Source: Bacillota bacterium (GTDB lineage Bacteria; Bacillota; Clostridia; Lachnospirales; Lachnospiraceae). Taken from it: a stretch of DNA of 64,000 bases. The position numbers and the translations under genes are program-made. The notes beneath the pieces are model-generated. The model was not told where the DNA came from. It saw only the letters and a list, made by a program, of their open reading frames with translations, and ran no database searches. Positions 45,951 to 54,013 of the stretch are shown here, one piece after another (the stretch's first letter is position 1; every line of letters starts with the position of its first letter). The stretch is from contig JAEVYY010000010.1 in the NCBI GenBank assembly GCA_023392535.1, forward strand, positions 1-64,000, written 5' to 3'.

Positions 45951-48188
45951 GTGAAAGAGAAAAATAGTAGGACTTCTCTAAAAGAGAAATGGGAAAGACA
46001 CAAAGAAAAAACACATGCTTCTCGAAAAGGAGCAAGTACCAAATTTTCACTGGTTGATATGATTATTGACAAGCGAAGAAACATTGGGATCATATTTGCT
46101 ATATTATTTATGTTATCCCTAATCAGCAGTCTTTTTGTTAAGGTCAATTATGATTTGACGGAATATCTTCCAAGTTCTGTAGTTTCCAAAAAGGCTATCG
46201 ATCTTATGGAACAAGAATTCGGCTATCCGGGTACTGCAAGGATCATGATTAAAGATGTCAGCATCTATGAAGCCAGTATTTATAAGCAATTGATTGAAAA
46301 GGTAGATGGCGTTGACATGGTCACCTGGATGAGTTCTGACGTTTACATGTCTCAGGGTTTTGTAGATACGGATAAACAGGATGACTATTATAAGGATAAT
46401 TGTGCCGTCATGGATGTCACATTTGTGGAAGGTGACACTTCTGATAAAACAAAAGCGGCCATAGCGGAAATACAGGAATTACTCGGTGATAAGGGAAGGT
46501 ATTCGGGACCCGCAGTGGAAAATAAATCCCTGGAAAAGACATTGAATAGGGAGATAGCGATAGCAACTGTAGTCGCGGTCATCATGATCTTTATAATTCT
46601 ATTATTAACGACAACATCCTGGTTTGAGCCTGGACTGTTTTTGGCTATTATGGGGGTCGCTATTATTTTAAATAGAGGAACAAACATTTTTATGGGAACG
46701 ATATCCTTTTTAAGCTCCAGCGTATCTTCTATTTTACAACTTGCGATATCCATGGATTATTCCATTTTTCTATTCCATACTTTTGTACGTGAAAAGAATA
46801 CAGGGATATCAAAAGAACAGGCAATGTCCAACGCGCTCAGAATGTCGGCATTACCGGTTTTATCCAGTGCGGCTACTACATTTGTAGGATTCATGGCATT
46901 ATTTGTAATGAAATTTGGGCTGGGAAAAGACATTGGTATTGTACTGGGAAAAAGTATTATTTGGAGTGTTGCCACGGTGATCTTCTTAATGCCTGCATTG
47001 ATCCTGAAATTTGACAATTTGATTCAAAGGACACAGCATAGATCTATCATGCCGACATTTGAGAAATTCAGTCACTTTATCTATAAAATCCGCTATGGAG
47101 TAATAGCGTTCATTGTGATTATAGTTATTCCTTCCTATATTGCCCAGAATATGAATAGTTTTACCTTTGGCAACAGCTCTCTGGGGGCCAGTGAAGGAAC
47201 AAAAGTATATAATGATACCAAAGAAATTGAATCCAAATTTGGACGTAGTAATTTGTATCTGGTTATTGTGCCAAATGAATCACGCATTAAGGAAAAAGAG
47301 CTGGCGGACCATTTAGATGATTTATATTACATAAAAAGTGTGACAGCACTTGCAAATGTATTACCGGAAGGAATTCCTGAAAGCATCGTACCAGAGAGCA
47401 TCACAGGGCAACTTAGGACCGAAAATTATACCAGAATGCTGGTGTTCGCCCGAACAAAGAGTGAAAGTGATTTTGCATTTGAGACCTCTGATGAAATACA
47501 AAAAATTGTCAAAGAATACTATCCGGATGAAGCCTATGTGGTCGGCAATACCCCTTCGACTCAAGACTTGAAAGAAATCTGTTTATCAGATTATTTTGTA
47601 GTGAATATTCTTTCACTGATAGGAGTCGCACTTGTAGTTGCAATAGCATTTAGGTCTTTCTTACTTCCAATCATCGTATTGATACCAATTAATGTTGCTA
47701 TTTTCATTAATATGGCAATTCCCTATATGGAAGGAGAAACATTCCTATTTTCCGGTTATGTTATTGTTTGTTGTATTCAGTTAGGTGCTACGGTAGACTA
47801 TTCCATCCTTTTGACCAATAATTATTTGGATTCGCGGATAGAGATGGAAAAAAAACAGGCGGCCATACATGCCATTCAAAAAAGTGCATTATCTATTTTG
47901 ACATCGGGTTCTATATTGACCGTTGCCGGATACGGGATTTACTTCATATCAAGTGTTGCAGCAGTATCCTCAATCGGACATATGGTAGGCCGTGGGGCAC
48001 TTTTAAGTCTTATTCTGGTAATATTGGTACTTCCAGCGTTGCTTACTATTTTTGATAAGAATATATTCAGGGAAAAAGATAGGATGGAACGCATCAATAA
48101 AGATGCTATACGCAGAAGTAGAAAAGTAAGGGCACGTATACGGGAAAAGACAGTCCGATGGACAAATAGTGAAGATGAAATCGAATAA
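45951..48188 (+). CDS. MMPL-family RND transporter
   Basis: The 745-residue protein has two MMPL halves: a helix near residue 40-62, an outside loop with YLPSSVVSKKAIDLMEQEFG, five helices around 200-360, then a second loop and helices 540-710 with GATVDYSILLTNNYLD. The two halves match each other (AISMDYSIFLFHTF and GATVDYSILLTNNYL). MMPL transporters export lipids, toxins or antimicrobial compounds in Firmicutes. It starts at GTG (45951) after AGGAG. The following secreted protein is probably its partner. Confidence 0.92.
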   Translation: MKEKNSRTSLKEKWERHKEKTHASRKGASTKFSLVDMIIDKRRNIGIIFAILFMLSLISSLFVKVNYDLTEYLPSSVVSKKAIDLMEQEFGYPGTARIMIKDVSIYEASIYKQLIEKVDGVDMVTWMSSDVYMSQGFVDTDKQDDYYKDNCAVMDVTFVEGDTSDKTKAAIAEIQELLGDKGRYSGPAVENKSLEKTLNREIAIATVVAVIMIFIILLLTTTSWFEPGLFLAIMGVAIILNRGTNIFMGTISFLSSSVSSILQLAISMDYSIFLFHTFVREKNTGISKEQAMSNALRMSALPVLSSAATTFVGFMALFVMKFGLGKDIGIVLGKSIIWSVATVIFLMPALILKFDNLIQRTQHRSIMPTFEKFSHFIYKIRYGVIAFIVIIVIPSYIAQNMNSFTFGNSSLGASEGTKVYNDTKEIESKFGRSNLYLVIVPNESRIKEKELADHLDDLYYIKSVTALANVLPEGIPESIVPESITGQLRTENYTRMLVFARTKSESDFAFETSDEIQKIVKEYYPDEAYVVGNTPSTQDLKEICLSDYFVVNILSLIGVALVVAIAFRSFLLPIIVLIPINVAIFINMAIPYMEGETFLFSGYVIVCCIQLGATVDYSILLTNNYLDSRIEMEKKQAAIHAIQKSALSILTSGSILTVAGYGIYFISSVAAVSSIGHMVGRGALLSLILVILVLPALLTIFDKNIFREKDRMERINKDAIRRSRKVRARIREKTVRWTNSEDEIE

Positions 48189-48227
48189 TAATAAAATGAA
48201 TGGTAATAAGGATAGGAGGCAATCCTG

Positions 48228-50102
48228 ATGAAAATAAATAGAAGAGTTTGCAAAAGAGTGATGACAGGATTATTAGGGATAATCATAATAGCAACTACAA
48301 TTGGTTCTACCTGTTATGCAGGAGCACCTAAGGTGGGAACGGATGAAGCAGTGTATGCCAATTTGGATTACTATGGAGCAGTAAATAGCGTAAGCGTCGT
48401 AAAAGGATGTACCTTGAATGGAAACACAAGTATTGTAGACTATGGTGATTACGATAATGTAACCAATATGAGCAATAAAGTGCAGCCAGTAATGGAAAAA
48501 GGTAAAGTCAGTTGGAAATTACCAGAAGGTACTAATAATTTCTATTATGAATGCGAGTCCAAAGAATTAGCGACCAATATTCCGTGGGACCTCGATGTGT
48601 CCTATAAATTAAACGGTGTTTCGTGTAGAGGAGAAGATCTTGCAGGTGCAAGCGGGTTGGTCACTATCGACATCAAGGCAACGCCAAATCAGAAAGCACC
48701 AGAGTATTACAAAAATAATATGATTCTTTCGGCAACTACGATGGTCGATATGTCTAAAGCTCTAAGCATTGATGCTCCTGGTTCCCAGTTACAATCAGTG
48801 GGTACCTATAAAGCAGTGGTATTTATGGCAATGCCAGGAGAAGAAGGAAATTTTGAGATTAATATTGGTACAGATAGTTTTGAAACGATGGGTGTTTTCT
48901 TTATGATGGTTCCGGCAACATTGGAATCTCTTGATATGATATCAGATGTCAGGGAAGTAAAAGATAAAGTAAGAGATTCCGTGGATGCAATGAGTGACAG
49001 TGCGGATGTCATATTAGACAGCCTGGAAGAGATGAAAGGTGGACTTGAAAAGGCAAAAGCGGGAGCCGTAAAAGCAAAAGAAGCAAAGGCAACTTTTGAC
49101 GGGCAAAGAGAACCATTGGAAGCATCTATCGATGCAACAATTGATTCCATGTATAATCTGAGCTTAAGTTTATCAGCAATGGATCCTCATTTTGCAGAGG
49201 GAAAAAGGATTGCGGATGATGTCAGTTATCAATTAAATGACATCGCGGTCGCAATGGCACAGGCCAGGGATATCATGGATGATCTGACCAGTACGACAAA
49301 TGACTTACAACACTCACTAAGAGATTTGGGAGAGATGAGTTCCAAGCTTGGAAGCAATACAAACATAGATCAATTGCAGGCAGCGTTAAATGCAGATTCC
49401 GCTTCCGGAAGTGACTATTCTGATAAGGCAATCGCTCAATTATTAGAGGCTTATCAGCATGATATCAGTGTTCTGCAACAAAATCCGGCACTTGCCATGG
49501 GAGATGAAACGGATGAGCTACTAGGCTCTGCCAATAAGATCACGTATAAATTGCAATCCATTATCACACAGACAAAAGCATTACAGGGAAATTACAGCAA
49601 TGATTATAAGCTGGAATTCCAAAGCCTGCTGGATGACACACAAGCTCTTGTTGATGGCACCAATCAATTTATATGGGCAGCAGGGATAGCGATGAAGAAT
49701 ACCCGCCTTGTCATGGAGGCAACAGAGGACAGTGTGAGCGAAGCGCTTGATAATACACTTGACGGAATGATTGGGATCGCAGGTGGTGGTATCAGTGCAA
49801 CAAAAGGAACCGATACTTTCCGTAATGCCAAAGACGTAATGAAAAACGCGATTGATGATGAATTGGATAAAATGGAGGAAGATTCTAACCTACTAAATAT
49901 CGACACGAGTCTTGCATTCCCATCCTTTACATCAGACAAAAATGAGACACCAGCAAGTATACAGATTATTATGAGAACACAGGAAATATCCATTGACGAT
50001 AAAGTGGATAATGTAACAGATCTGGAGCCTGTTAAAACGGATATTGGTTTGTGGGGACGTACCAAAGCTGTATTTCAAAAAATGTTTGGATGGATTGGCT
50101 AA
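48228..50102 (+). CDS. Secreted coiled-coil protein, MMPL partner
   Basis: A 624-residue protein with an N-terminal signal sequence (MKINRR, then a hydrophobic core of about 16 residues and a possible cleavage after TCYAG near residue 32). The N-terminal half is beta-rich (about 40-240); the middle is long coiled coil (about 245-430). No C-terminal anchor is seen. It resembles the extracellular partner proteins found with YhgE/Pip-like or MMPL exporters but no family is certain. It follows the exporter by 39 bases after AGGAGG. A good terminator follows. Confidence 0.75.
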   Translation: MKINRRVCKRVMTGLLGIIIIATTIGSTCYAGAPKVGTDEAVYANLDYYGAVNSVSVVKGCTLNGNTSIVDYGDYDNVTNMSNKVQPVMEKGKVSWKLPEGTNNFYYECESKELATNIPWDLDVSYKLNGVSCRGEDLAGASGLVTIDIKATPNQKAPEYYKNNMILSATTMVDMSKALSIDAPGSQLQSVGTYKAVVFMAMPGEEGNFEINIGTDSFETMGVFFMMVPATLESLDMISDVREVKDKVRDSVDAMSDSADVILDSLEEMKGGLEKAKAGAVKAKEAKATFDGQREPLEASIDATIDSMYNLSLSLSAMDPHFAEGKRIADDVSYQLNDIAVAMAQARDIMDDLTSTTNDLQHSLRDLGEMSSKLGSNTNIDQLQAALNADSASGSDYSDKAIAQLLEAYQHDISVLQQNPALAMGDETDELLGSANKITYKLQSIITQTKALQGNYSNDYKLEFQSLLDDTQALVDGTNQFIWAAGIAMKNTRLVMEATEDSVSEALDNTLDGMIGIAGGGISATKGTDTFRNAKDVMKNAIDDELDKMEEDSNLLNIDTSLAFPSFTSDKNETPASIQIIMRTQEISIDDKVDNVTDLEPVKTDIGLWGRTKAVFQKMFGWIG

Positions 50103-50111
50103 TACAATTTA

Positions 50112-50154
50112 AAAAAGGGATTATGCAGAAAGTAATTTTTGCATAATCCTTTTT
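50112..50154 (+). terminator. Intrinsic terminator of the MMPL operon
   Basis: AAAAAGGGATTATGCA pairs with TGCATAATCCTTTTT around a 13-base loop, with T5 at the end. Confidence 0.85.
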
Positions 50155-50177
50155 AGATGTACATGTTTTTAAAATAA

Positions 50178-50206
50178 GTATAAAAATAAAATAGAAATCC
50201 ATACTA
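50178..50206 (+). promoter_or_regulatory. Candidate sigma-G-type promoter for spoVA
   Basis: GTATA (50178-50182) and CATACTA (50200-50206), 17 bases apart, fit the forespore sigma-G consensus (GHATR and CATxHTA). The start site would be about 50213, about 30 bases before spoVAA. Sigma G directs spoVA in Bacillus. Consensus match only. Confidence 0.5.
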
Positions 50207-50243
50207 TCAATATAAAAAGAATGAATATTGGTAGGTATGTAAA

Positions 50244-50870
50244 ATGCAGGATACAAATTTATATATAAAATTAGTACAAAATGCAGAGATAACCCAGAAA
50301 GACTTATTCCTAAAGGATATTGCAAAGATGACCTGTAAAGATCCGCATATCATTGCAAAGGCAAAGTCTCTAAAAATATATACTTTTCAGGATGATAAAA
50401 GACAGGTAATTAGTCTGCTCAAAATCATAGAGCTGTTAGAAAAATTATCCCCAAGCTTGACAATTAACAATATAGGAAGTACGACAGAAGTAATTGTTGA
50501 GCGGATTGATTCCGTTAAAAACAAATCTGTTCCTAATACGGGAAAAATGATATTGATTTCTCTAATTTGTTTTTTTGGAACTGCATTTACGATAATGGCA
50601 TTTCACAATGACATCGGCATCAATAAAATGTTTGAACAGATATATTTCATGATGACGGGAACAGAATCAAGTGGATGCACGATACTAGAAATCGCTTATT
50701 CAATCGGACTTGGAATGGGAATTATTATTTTCTTTAACCACATTGGAAAAAGACGAATTACAAAAGATCCAACACCGGTAGAGGTTGAGATGAGGGAATA
50801 TGAGACCGCTGTTAATACGGCATTATCAGAGACAGCAGACAGGGAGGGGAAAACAATTGATGTTTCTTAA
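50244..50870 (+). CDS. spoVAA: Stage V sporulation protein AA
   Basis: The 208-residue protein starts with a soluble domain of about 100 residues (KDLFLKDIAKMTCKDPHIIAKAKSLKIYTF) and two membrane helices (about 102-120, 141-163). Its position just ahead of SpoVAB and SpoVAC, and the SLKIYTF and EVIVERID blocks, identify it. SpoVA proteins form the spore channel for dipicolinic acid. No clear Shine-Dalgarno is visible beyond GGTAGGTATG. It overlaps spoVAB by 11 bases. Confidence 0.82.
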   Translation: MQDTNLYIKLVQNAEITQKDLFLKDIAKMTCKDPHIIAKAKSLKIYTFQDDKRQVISLLKIIELLEKLSPSLTINNIGSTTEVIVERIDSVKNKSVPNTGKMILISLICFFGTAFTIMAFHNDIGINKMFEQIYFMMTGTESSGCTILEIAYSIGLGMGIIIFFNHIGKRRITKDPTPVEVEMREYETAVNTALSETADREGKTIDVS

Positions 50871-51348
50871 GTATATTTTTATGGCTATCATTGCTTTAAG
50901 CTTTGGTCTCATTGTCTCTGGTGGAGTACTTACTGTTTTTGTGTCCGTAGGGTTAATTCCCAGATTTGCAGGAAAGACACATTCCGGAAATTGCATATTG
51001 TTATATGAGACTATGGTTTGCGCAGGGACCATCACTGGATGTATCGTTAGTGTATTTAATCCTTATCTTGAAATCGGAAAATACGTTTTGACCCATGTAA
51101 GCATTCTTCAAAATGTCTGGATCTATCTGGCAAACAGTGTACTTATTATTTTTGGATTTTTTGCGGGTATGTTCATAGGATGCTTTGCCATTGCTATTGC
51201 AGAAATGATGGATACGATACCAATTTTTTTTCGAAGATCGGGATTCCGACATGGTTTGGGAATAGCGATGCTTATGATTGCACTTGGAAAGATCGCTGGC
51301 TCTTTCTTTTATTTTATCAAACAGATGTATTTTTATGGGGGAACTTGA
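50860..51348 (+). CDS. spoVAB: Stage V sporulation protein AB
   Basis: A 162-residue membrane protein with five hydrophobic segments and the SpoVAB blocks SGGVLTVFVSVGLIPRFAGKT, ILLYETMVCAGTITG, GMFIGCFAIAIAEMMDTIPIFFRRSGF. It would be part of the DPA-channel complex. AGGGAGGGG lies upstream of ATG 50860; the TTG at 50857 is an alternative. It overlaps spoVAA and precedes spoVAC by 51 bases. Confidence 0.88.
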   Translation: MFLKYIFMAIIALSFGLIVSGGVLTVFVSVGLIPRFAGKTHSGNCILLYETMVCAGTITGCIVSVFNPYLEIGKYVLTHVSILQNVWIYLANSVLIIFGFFAGMFIGCFAIAIAEMMDTIPIFFRRSGFRHGLGIAMLMIALGKIAGSFFYFIKQMYFYGGT

Positions 51349-51399
51349 TTGCGATATCAAATAAATAAAATAGTAATAGTGAAAAAGGAGAATTGAGCA

Positions 51400-51864
51400 A
51401 TGGATGAAAAAAAACAAAAAGAATATCAGGATTATGTGAAACAGGTAACACCGACTCATAATTTGCTGGCACAAATGGGCAAAGCCTTTCTAGTGGGTGG
51501 TTTGATATGTGTAATTGGCCAATGGATCATAAATTATTATATGGGGATTGGTGCAGATAAGGAGATTGCAGGTTCCTGGTGTTCTTTGATTTTAGTATTT
51601 ACCGCCGTTTTGTTGACTGGTCTTAATATCTATCCAAAGATCGCAAAATTTGGAGGGGCGGGCGCTTTGGTACCGATCACTGGATTTGCGAATTCGGTAG
51701 CTGCTCCTGCAATGGAATTCAAAAAGGAAGGACAGGTATTTGGGGTGGGAAGTAAAATCTTTATCATTGCAGGCCCTGTCATTTTATATGGTATTTTCAC
51801 TAGCTGGGTCTTAGGATTCTTATACTGGATGGTTAAGATAACAGGCTGGTTCAACTGGCAATAG
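51400..51864 (+). CDS. spoVAC: Stage V sporulation protein AC
   Basis: A 154-residue protein with four helices and the SpoVAC marks YQDYVKQVTPTHN, GLICVIGQ and FGGAGALVPITGFANSVAAPAMEFKKEGQVFGVG, the conserved loop. SpoVAC acts as a mechanosensitive channel for DPA release in Bacillus. AAAAAGGAG fixes ATG 51400. It is the last gene of the first spoVA block; a terminator follows, and spoVAD comes only at 56116. Confidence 0.94.
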   Translation: MDEKKQKEYQDYVKQVTPTHNLLAQMGKAFLVGGLICVIGQWIINYYMGIGADKEIAGSWCSLILVFTAVLLTGLNIYPKIAKFGGAGALVPITGFANSVAAPAMEFKKEGQVFGVGSKIFIIAGPVILYGIFTSWVLGFLYWMVKITGWFNWQ

Positions 51865-51883
51865 AAGGGCGGGCTTTGGATAG

Positions 51884-51919
51884 TAAAAGGTCTCGATCGC
51901 AAAGATTGTGACCTTTTTG
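51884..51919 (+). terminator. Intrinsic terminator after spoVAC
   Basis: AAAAGGTC-CGATC pairs with GATTG-GACCTTTTT (one mismatch, one G-T) around a 5-base loop. It uncouples spoVAC from the genes downstream. Confidence 0.78.
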
Positions 51920-51920
51920 T

Positions 51921-51950
51921 TTGTAAACATACCGTATGATTTGTTATAAT
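51921..51950 (+). promoter_or_regulatory. SigmaA-type promoter between spoVAC and DUF1919 gene
   Basis: TTGTAA (51921-51926) and TATAAT (51945-51950) are 18 bases apart, 27 bases before ATG 51978. It marks the start of a vegetative-type transcription unit inside the spoVA region. Confidence 0.65.
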
Positions 51951-51977
51951 GATAAAAACCTATAAGAGAGGTAAATT

Positions 51978-52589
51978 ATGTCATTCCTTGATAAAGTAAA
52001 AGAAGCGGCGATCGAGAAGCGGCTTAAAAATTTGAGAAAATCTTTACATAATATGACACCGACAATCTTGTCTAATAATTGTAATGGAACATTTATGTAC
52101 CATGACTTACGATTAAAGTTCTACTCACCTACGATTAATCTTTTTTTTAGCATTCCTGACTTTATCAAATTCCTTTCGGATTTAGATCTTTATCTTGAAA
52201 TGGAACTGAAACAATATGTTACAGATGAATATACCTATCCGATTGGTTTGCTTGGTGAGATTAAAATTCATTTTATGCATTATGAAACTTTTGAGGAAGC
52301 TGCAAAAAAATGGTATGAAAGAGTGAATAGAATCAATAAAAGAAACTTATACATTGTCATGAATGAAGGAAAAGGATGCCGATATGAAGATTTAGTAAAA
52401 TTTGACAAACTTCCTTTTCCGTTCAAAGTGGTTTTTACACATAAGCCATATCCAGTCATAAAAAGTGCATATTATATCAAAGGATTTGAAGATAAGGAGT
52501 CTTGTGATTTTCTATTTGAATATCGAAAAAGAAGGATAGAACGATATTATGAACAATTTGATTATGTATCTTTTTTAAATCAGAACTGA
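51978..52589 (+). CDS. DUF1919 exopolysaccharide-type protein
   Basis: The 203-residue protein contains LSNNCNGTFMYHDLRLKFYSPTINLFF (about 31-57), KYxxD-type YVTDEYTYPIGLLGEIKIHFMHY and a basic C-terminus, matching DUF1919 proteins found in exopolysaccharide and cell-surface carbohydrate clusters. Family enzymes are thought to transfer sugars or acyl groups but remain uncharacterised. AGAGAGG precedes the ATG. It is followed 14 bases later by a glycosyltransferase, supporting a glycan role. Confidence 0.8.
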   Translation: MSFLDKVKEAAIEKRLKNLRKSLHNMTPTILSNNCNGTFMYHDLRLKFYSPTINLFFSIPDFIKFLSDLDLYLEMELKQYVTDEYTYPIGLLGEIKIHFMHYETFEEAAKKWYERVNRINKRNLYIVMNEGKGCRYEDLVKFDKLPFPFKVVFTHKPYPVIKSAYYIKGFEDKESCDFLFEYRKRRIERYYEQFDYVSFLNQN

Positions 52590-52603
52590 CAGGAGGTATT
52601 GTG

Positions 52604-53974
52604 ATGAGTAACAAAATGACGGTATGTCTTTTAAATGATTCATTTCCACCAGTAATCGATGGTGTTGCAAATGCAGTCATTAACTATGCAAATATCATTC
52701 AGGATAAATTGGGGGATTCTATAGTGGCAGTACCCCGATATCCGGGGGAAACGAAAAGTTATACATTTCCGGTTGTCCGATATAAAAGTTTTAATATAGC
52801 CCCGGGGATTGGATATCGGGCTGGCTATCCGTTAGACACAGATACATTGCGCTTATTAGATGAGTATCCTATTGATATCATACATTGTCATTGTCCAGTT
52901 GCGTCTGCGATATTGGCGAGAATGCTCAGAGAGACAAAACAGATACCGATCGTATTTACGTATCATACAAAATTCGATGTAGCAATCAAAGAATCTTTTT
53001 CCTTGAAACCAATGCAGGAAATGGCTATAAAATGGCTGGTAAGCAATATAGAGGCTTGCGATGACGTATGGGTAGTGAGTGAGGGAGCAGGTGAAAATCT
53101 CAAAAGTTTAGGTTACAAAGGATCTTATACGGTAATGCGGAATGGGGCAGATTTTCCAAAAGGAAAAGTGGAAGAGGAAAAAGTTGAAAAACTGAGGAAG
53201 CAATATGGAATAGAAGAAGACATACCTTTGTTCCTTTTTGTAGGTAGGATGATGTGGTATAAGGGAATCCGCTTATCACTGGATAGTCTGTGGGAAGTAA
53301 AAGATGCAGGTAAGAAGTTTAAGATGTTCTTTGTTGGGGATGGGCTTGAATATGAGGAAATAAAGGCATATGTAGAGGAGATTGGCTTGCAGGACATGTG
53401 TGTGTTTGTAGGTGCCATACAGGAAAGAGAGTTGTTACGGACTTACTTTAGCATGTGTCACTTGTTTTTATTTCCATCCACCTTTGATACAAATGGAATT
53501 GTCGTTACAGAAGCAGCAGCATGTGAGACAGCCAGTATCGTACTAAGCGATAGTTGTGCGTCAGAGGGAATCAAGGATGGACACAATGGCTTTTTGGTCA
53601 GGGAAGATGTCCATCAGATGAGTGAAAGGATCATCTGGGCTTGTGAGCATATGAAGGATCTAAAAGTAATCGGGAAAAATGCCATGGAAGAAATCTACCT
53701 CTCATGGGAAGATGCAATTACGATAGCATATAAGCGGTATGAAGATGTGGTACAGAAATTTGATTTCAAGCAGGCGAAACTTGTAGATGGGTGGGATGAA
53801 GAAATCTATAGTTTGGCAGCGGAAGTATATGAAAAAATGCGCTTGATCCAGGAATTACCGATAGAGATAAGTATGCATATTGCAAATGAGTGGCATGTAA
53901 AAAAGGAGGAACTAAAGCAAAAAGCAAGTAGATTAAAAGAACAGGCAGATCATATGAAGAACCGATTATTATAA
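52604..53974 (+). CDS. GT4-type glycosyltransferase
   Basis: The 456-residue protein has a GT-B fold: CLLNDSFPPVIDGVANAVINY (N-terminal), IIHCHCPVASAILARML, and the C-terminal nucleotide-sugar part LFVGRMMWYKGIRL, LFPSTFDTNGIVVTEAAAC with the E-x7-E signature. The chain ends in a Lys/Glu-rich helix. Such enzymes build glycolipids or surface glycans, e.g. adding glucose or mannose to diacylglycerol. Acceptor unknown. AGGAGG is 7 bases before ATG 52604; GTG at 52601 is less likely. Confidence 0.9.
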   Translation: MSNKMTVCLLNDSFPPVIDGVANAVINYANIIQDKLGDSIVAVPRYPGETKSYTFPVVRYKSFNIAPGIGYRAGYPLDTDTLRLLDEYPIDIIHCHCPVASAILARMLRETKQIPIVFTYHTKFDVAIKESFSLKPMQEMAIKWLVSNIEACDDVWVVSEGAGENLKSLGYKGSYTVMRNGADFPKGKVEEEKVEKLRKQYGIEEDIPLFLFVGRMMWYKGIRLSLDSLWEVKDAGKKFKMFFVGDGLEYEEIKAYVEEIGLQDMCVFVGAIQERELLRTYFSMCHLFLFPSTFDTNGIVVTEAAACETASIVLSDSCASEGIKDGHNGFLVREDVHQMSERIIWACEHMKDLKVIGKNAMEEIYLSWEDAITIAYKRYEDVVQKFDFKQAKLVDGWDEEIYSLAAEVYEKMRLIQELPIEISMHIANEWHVKKEELKQKASRLKEQADHMKNRLL

Positions 53975-54013
53975 AATAGAAAACTTGTACTATTAATTTT
54001 GGGGGAAATAGAT

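Noticed and set aside
49664..50065. 133-codon frame opposite the MMPL partner gene
   Set aside because: Composition is low-complexity Ser/Ile from antisense reading; no start site; a promoter is not seen.
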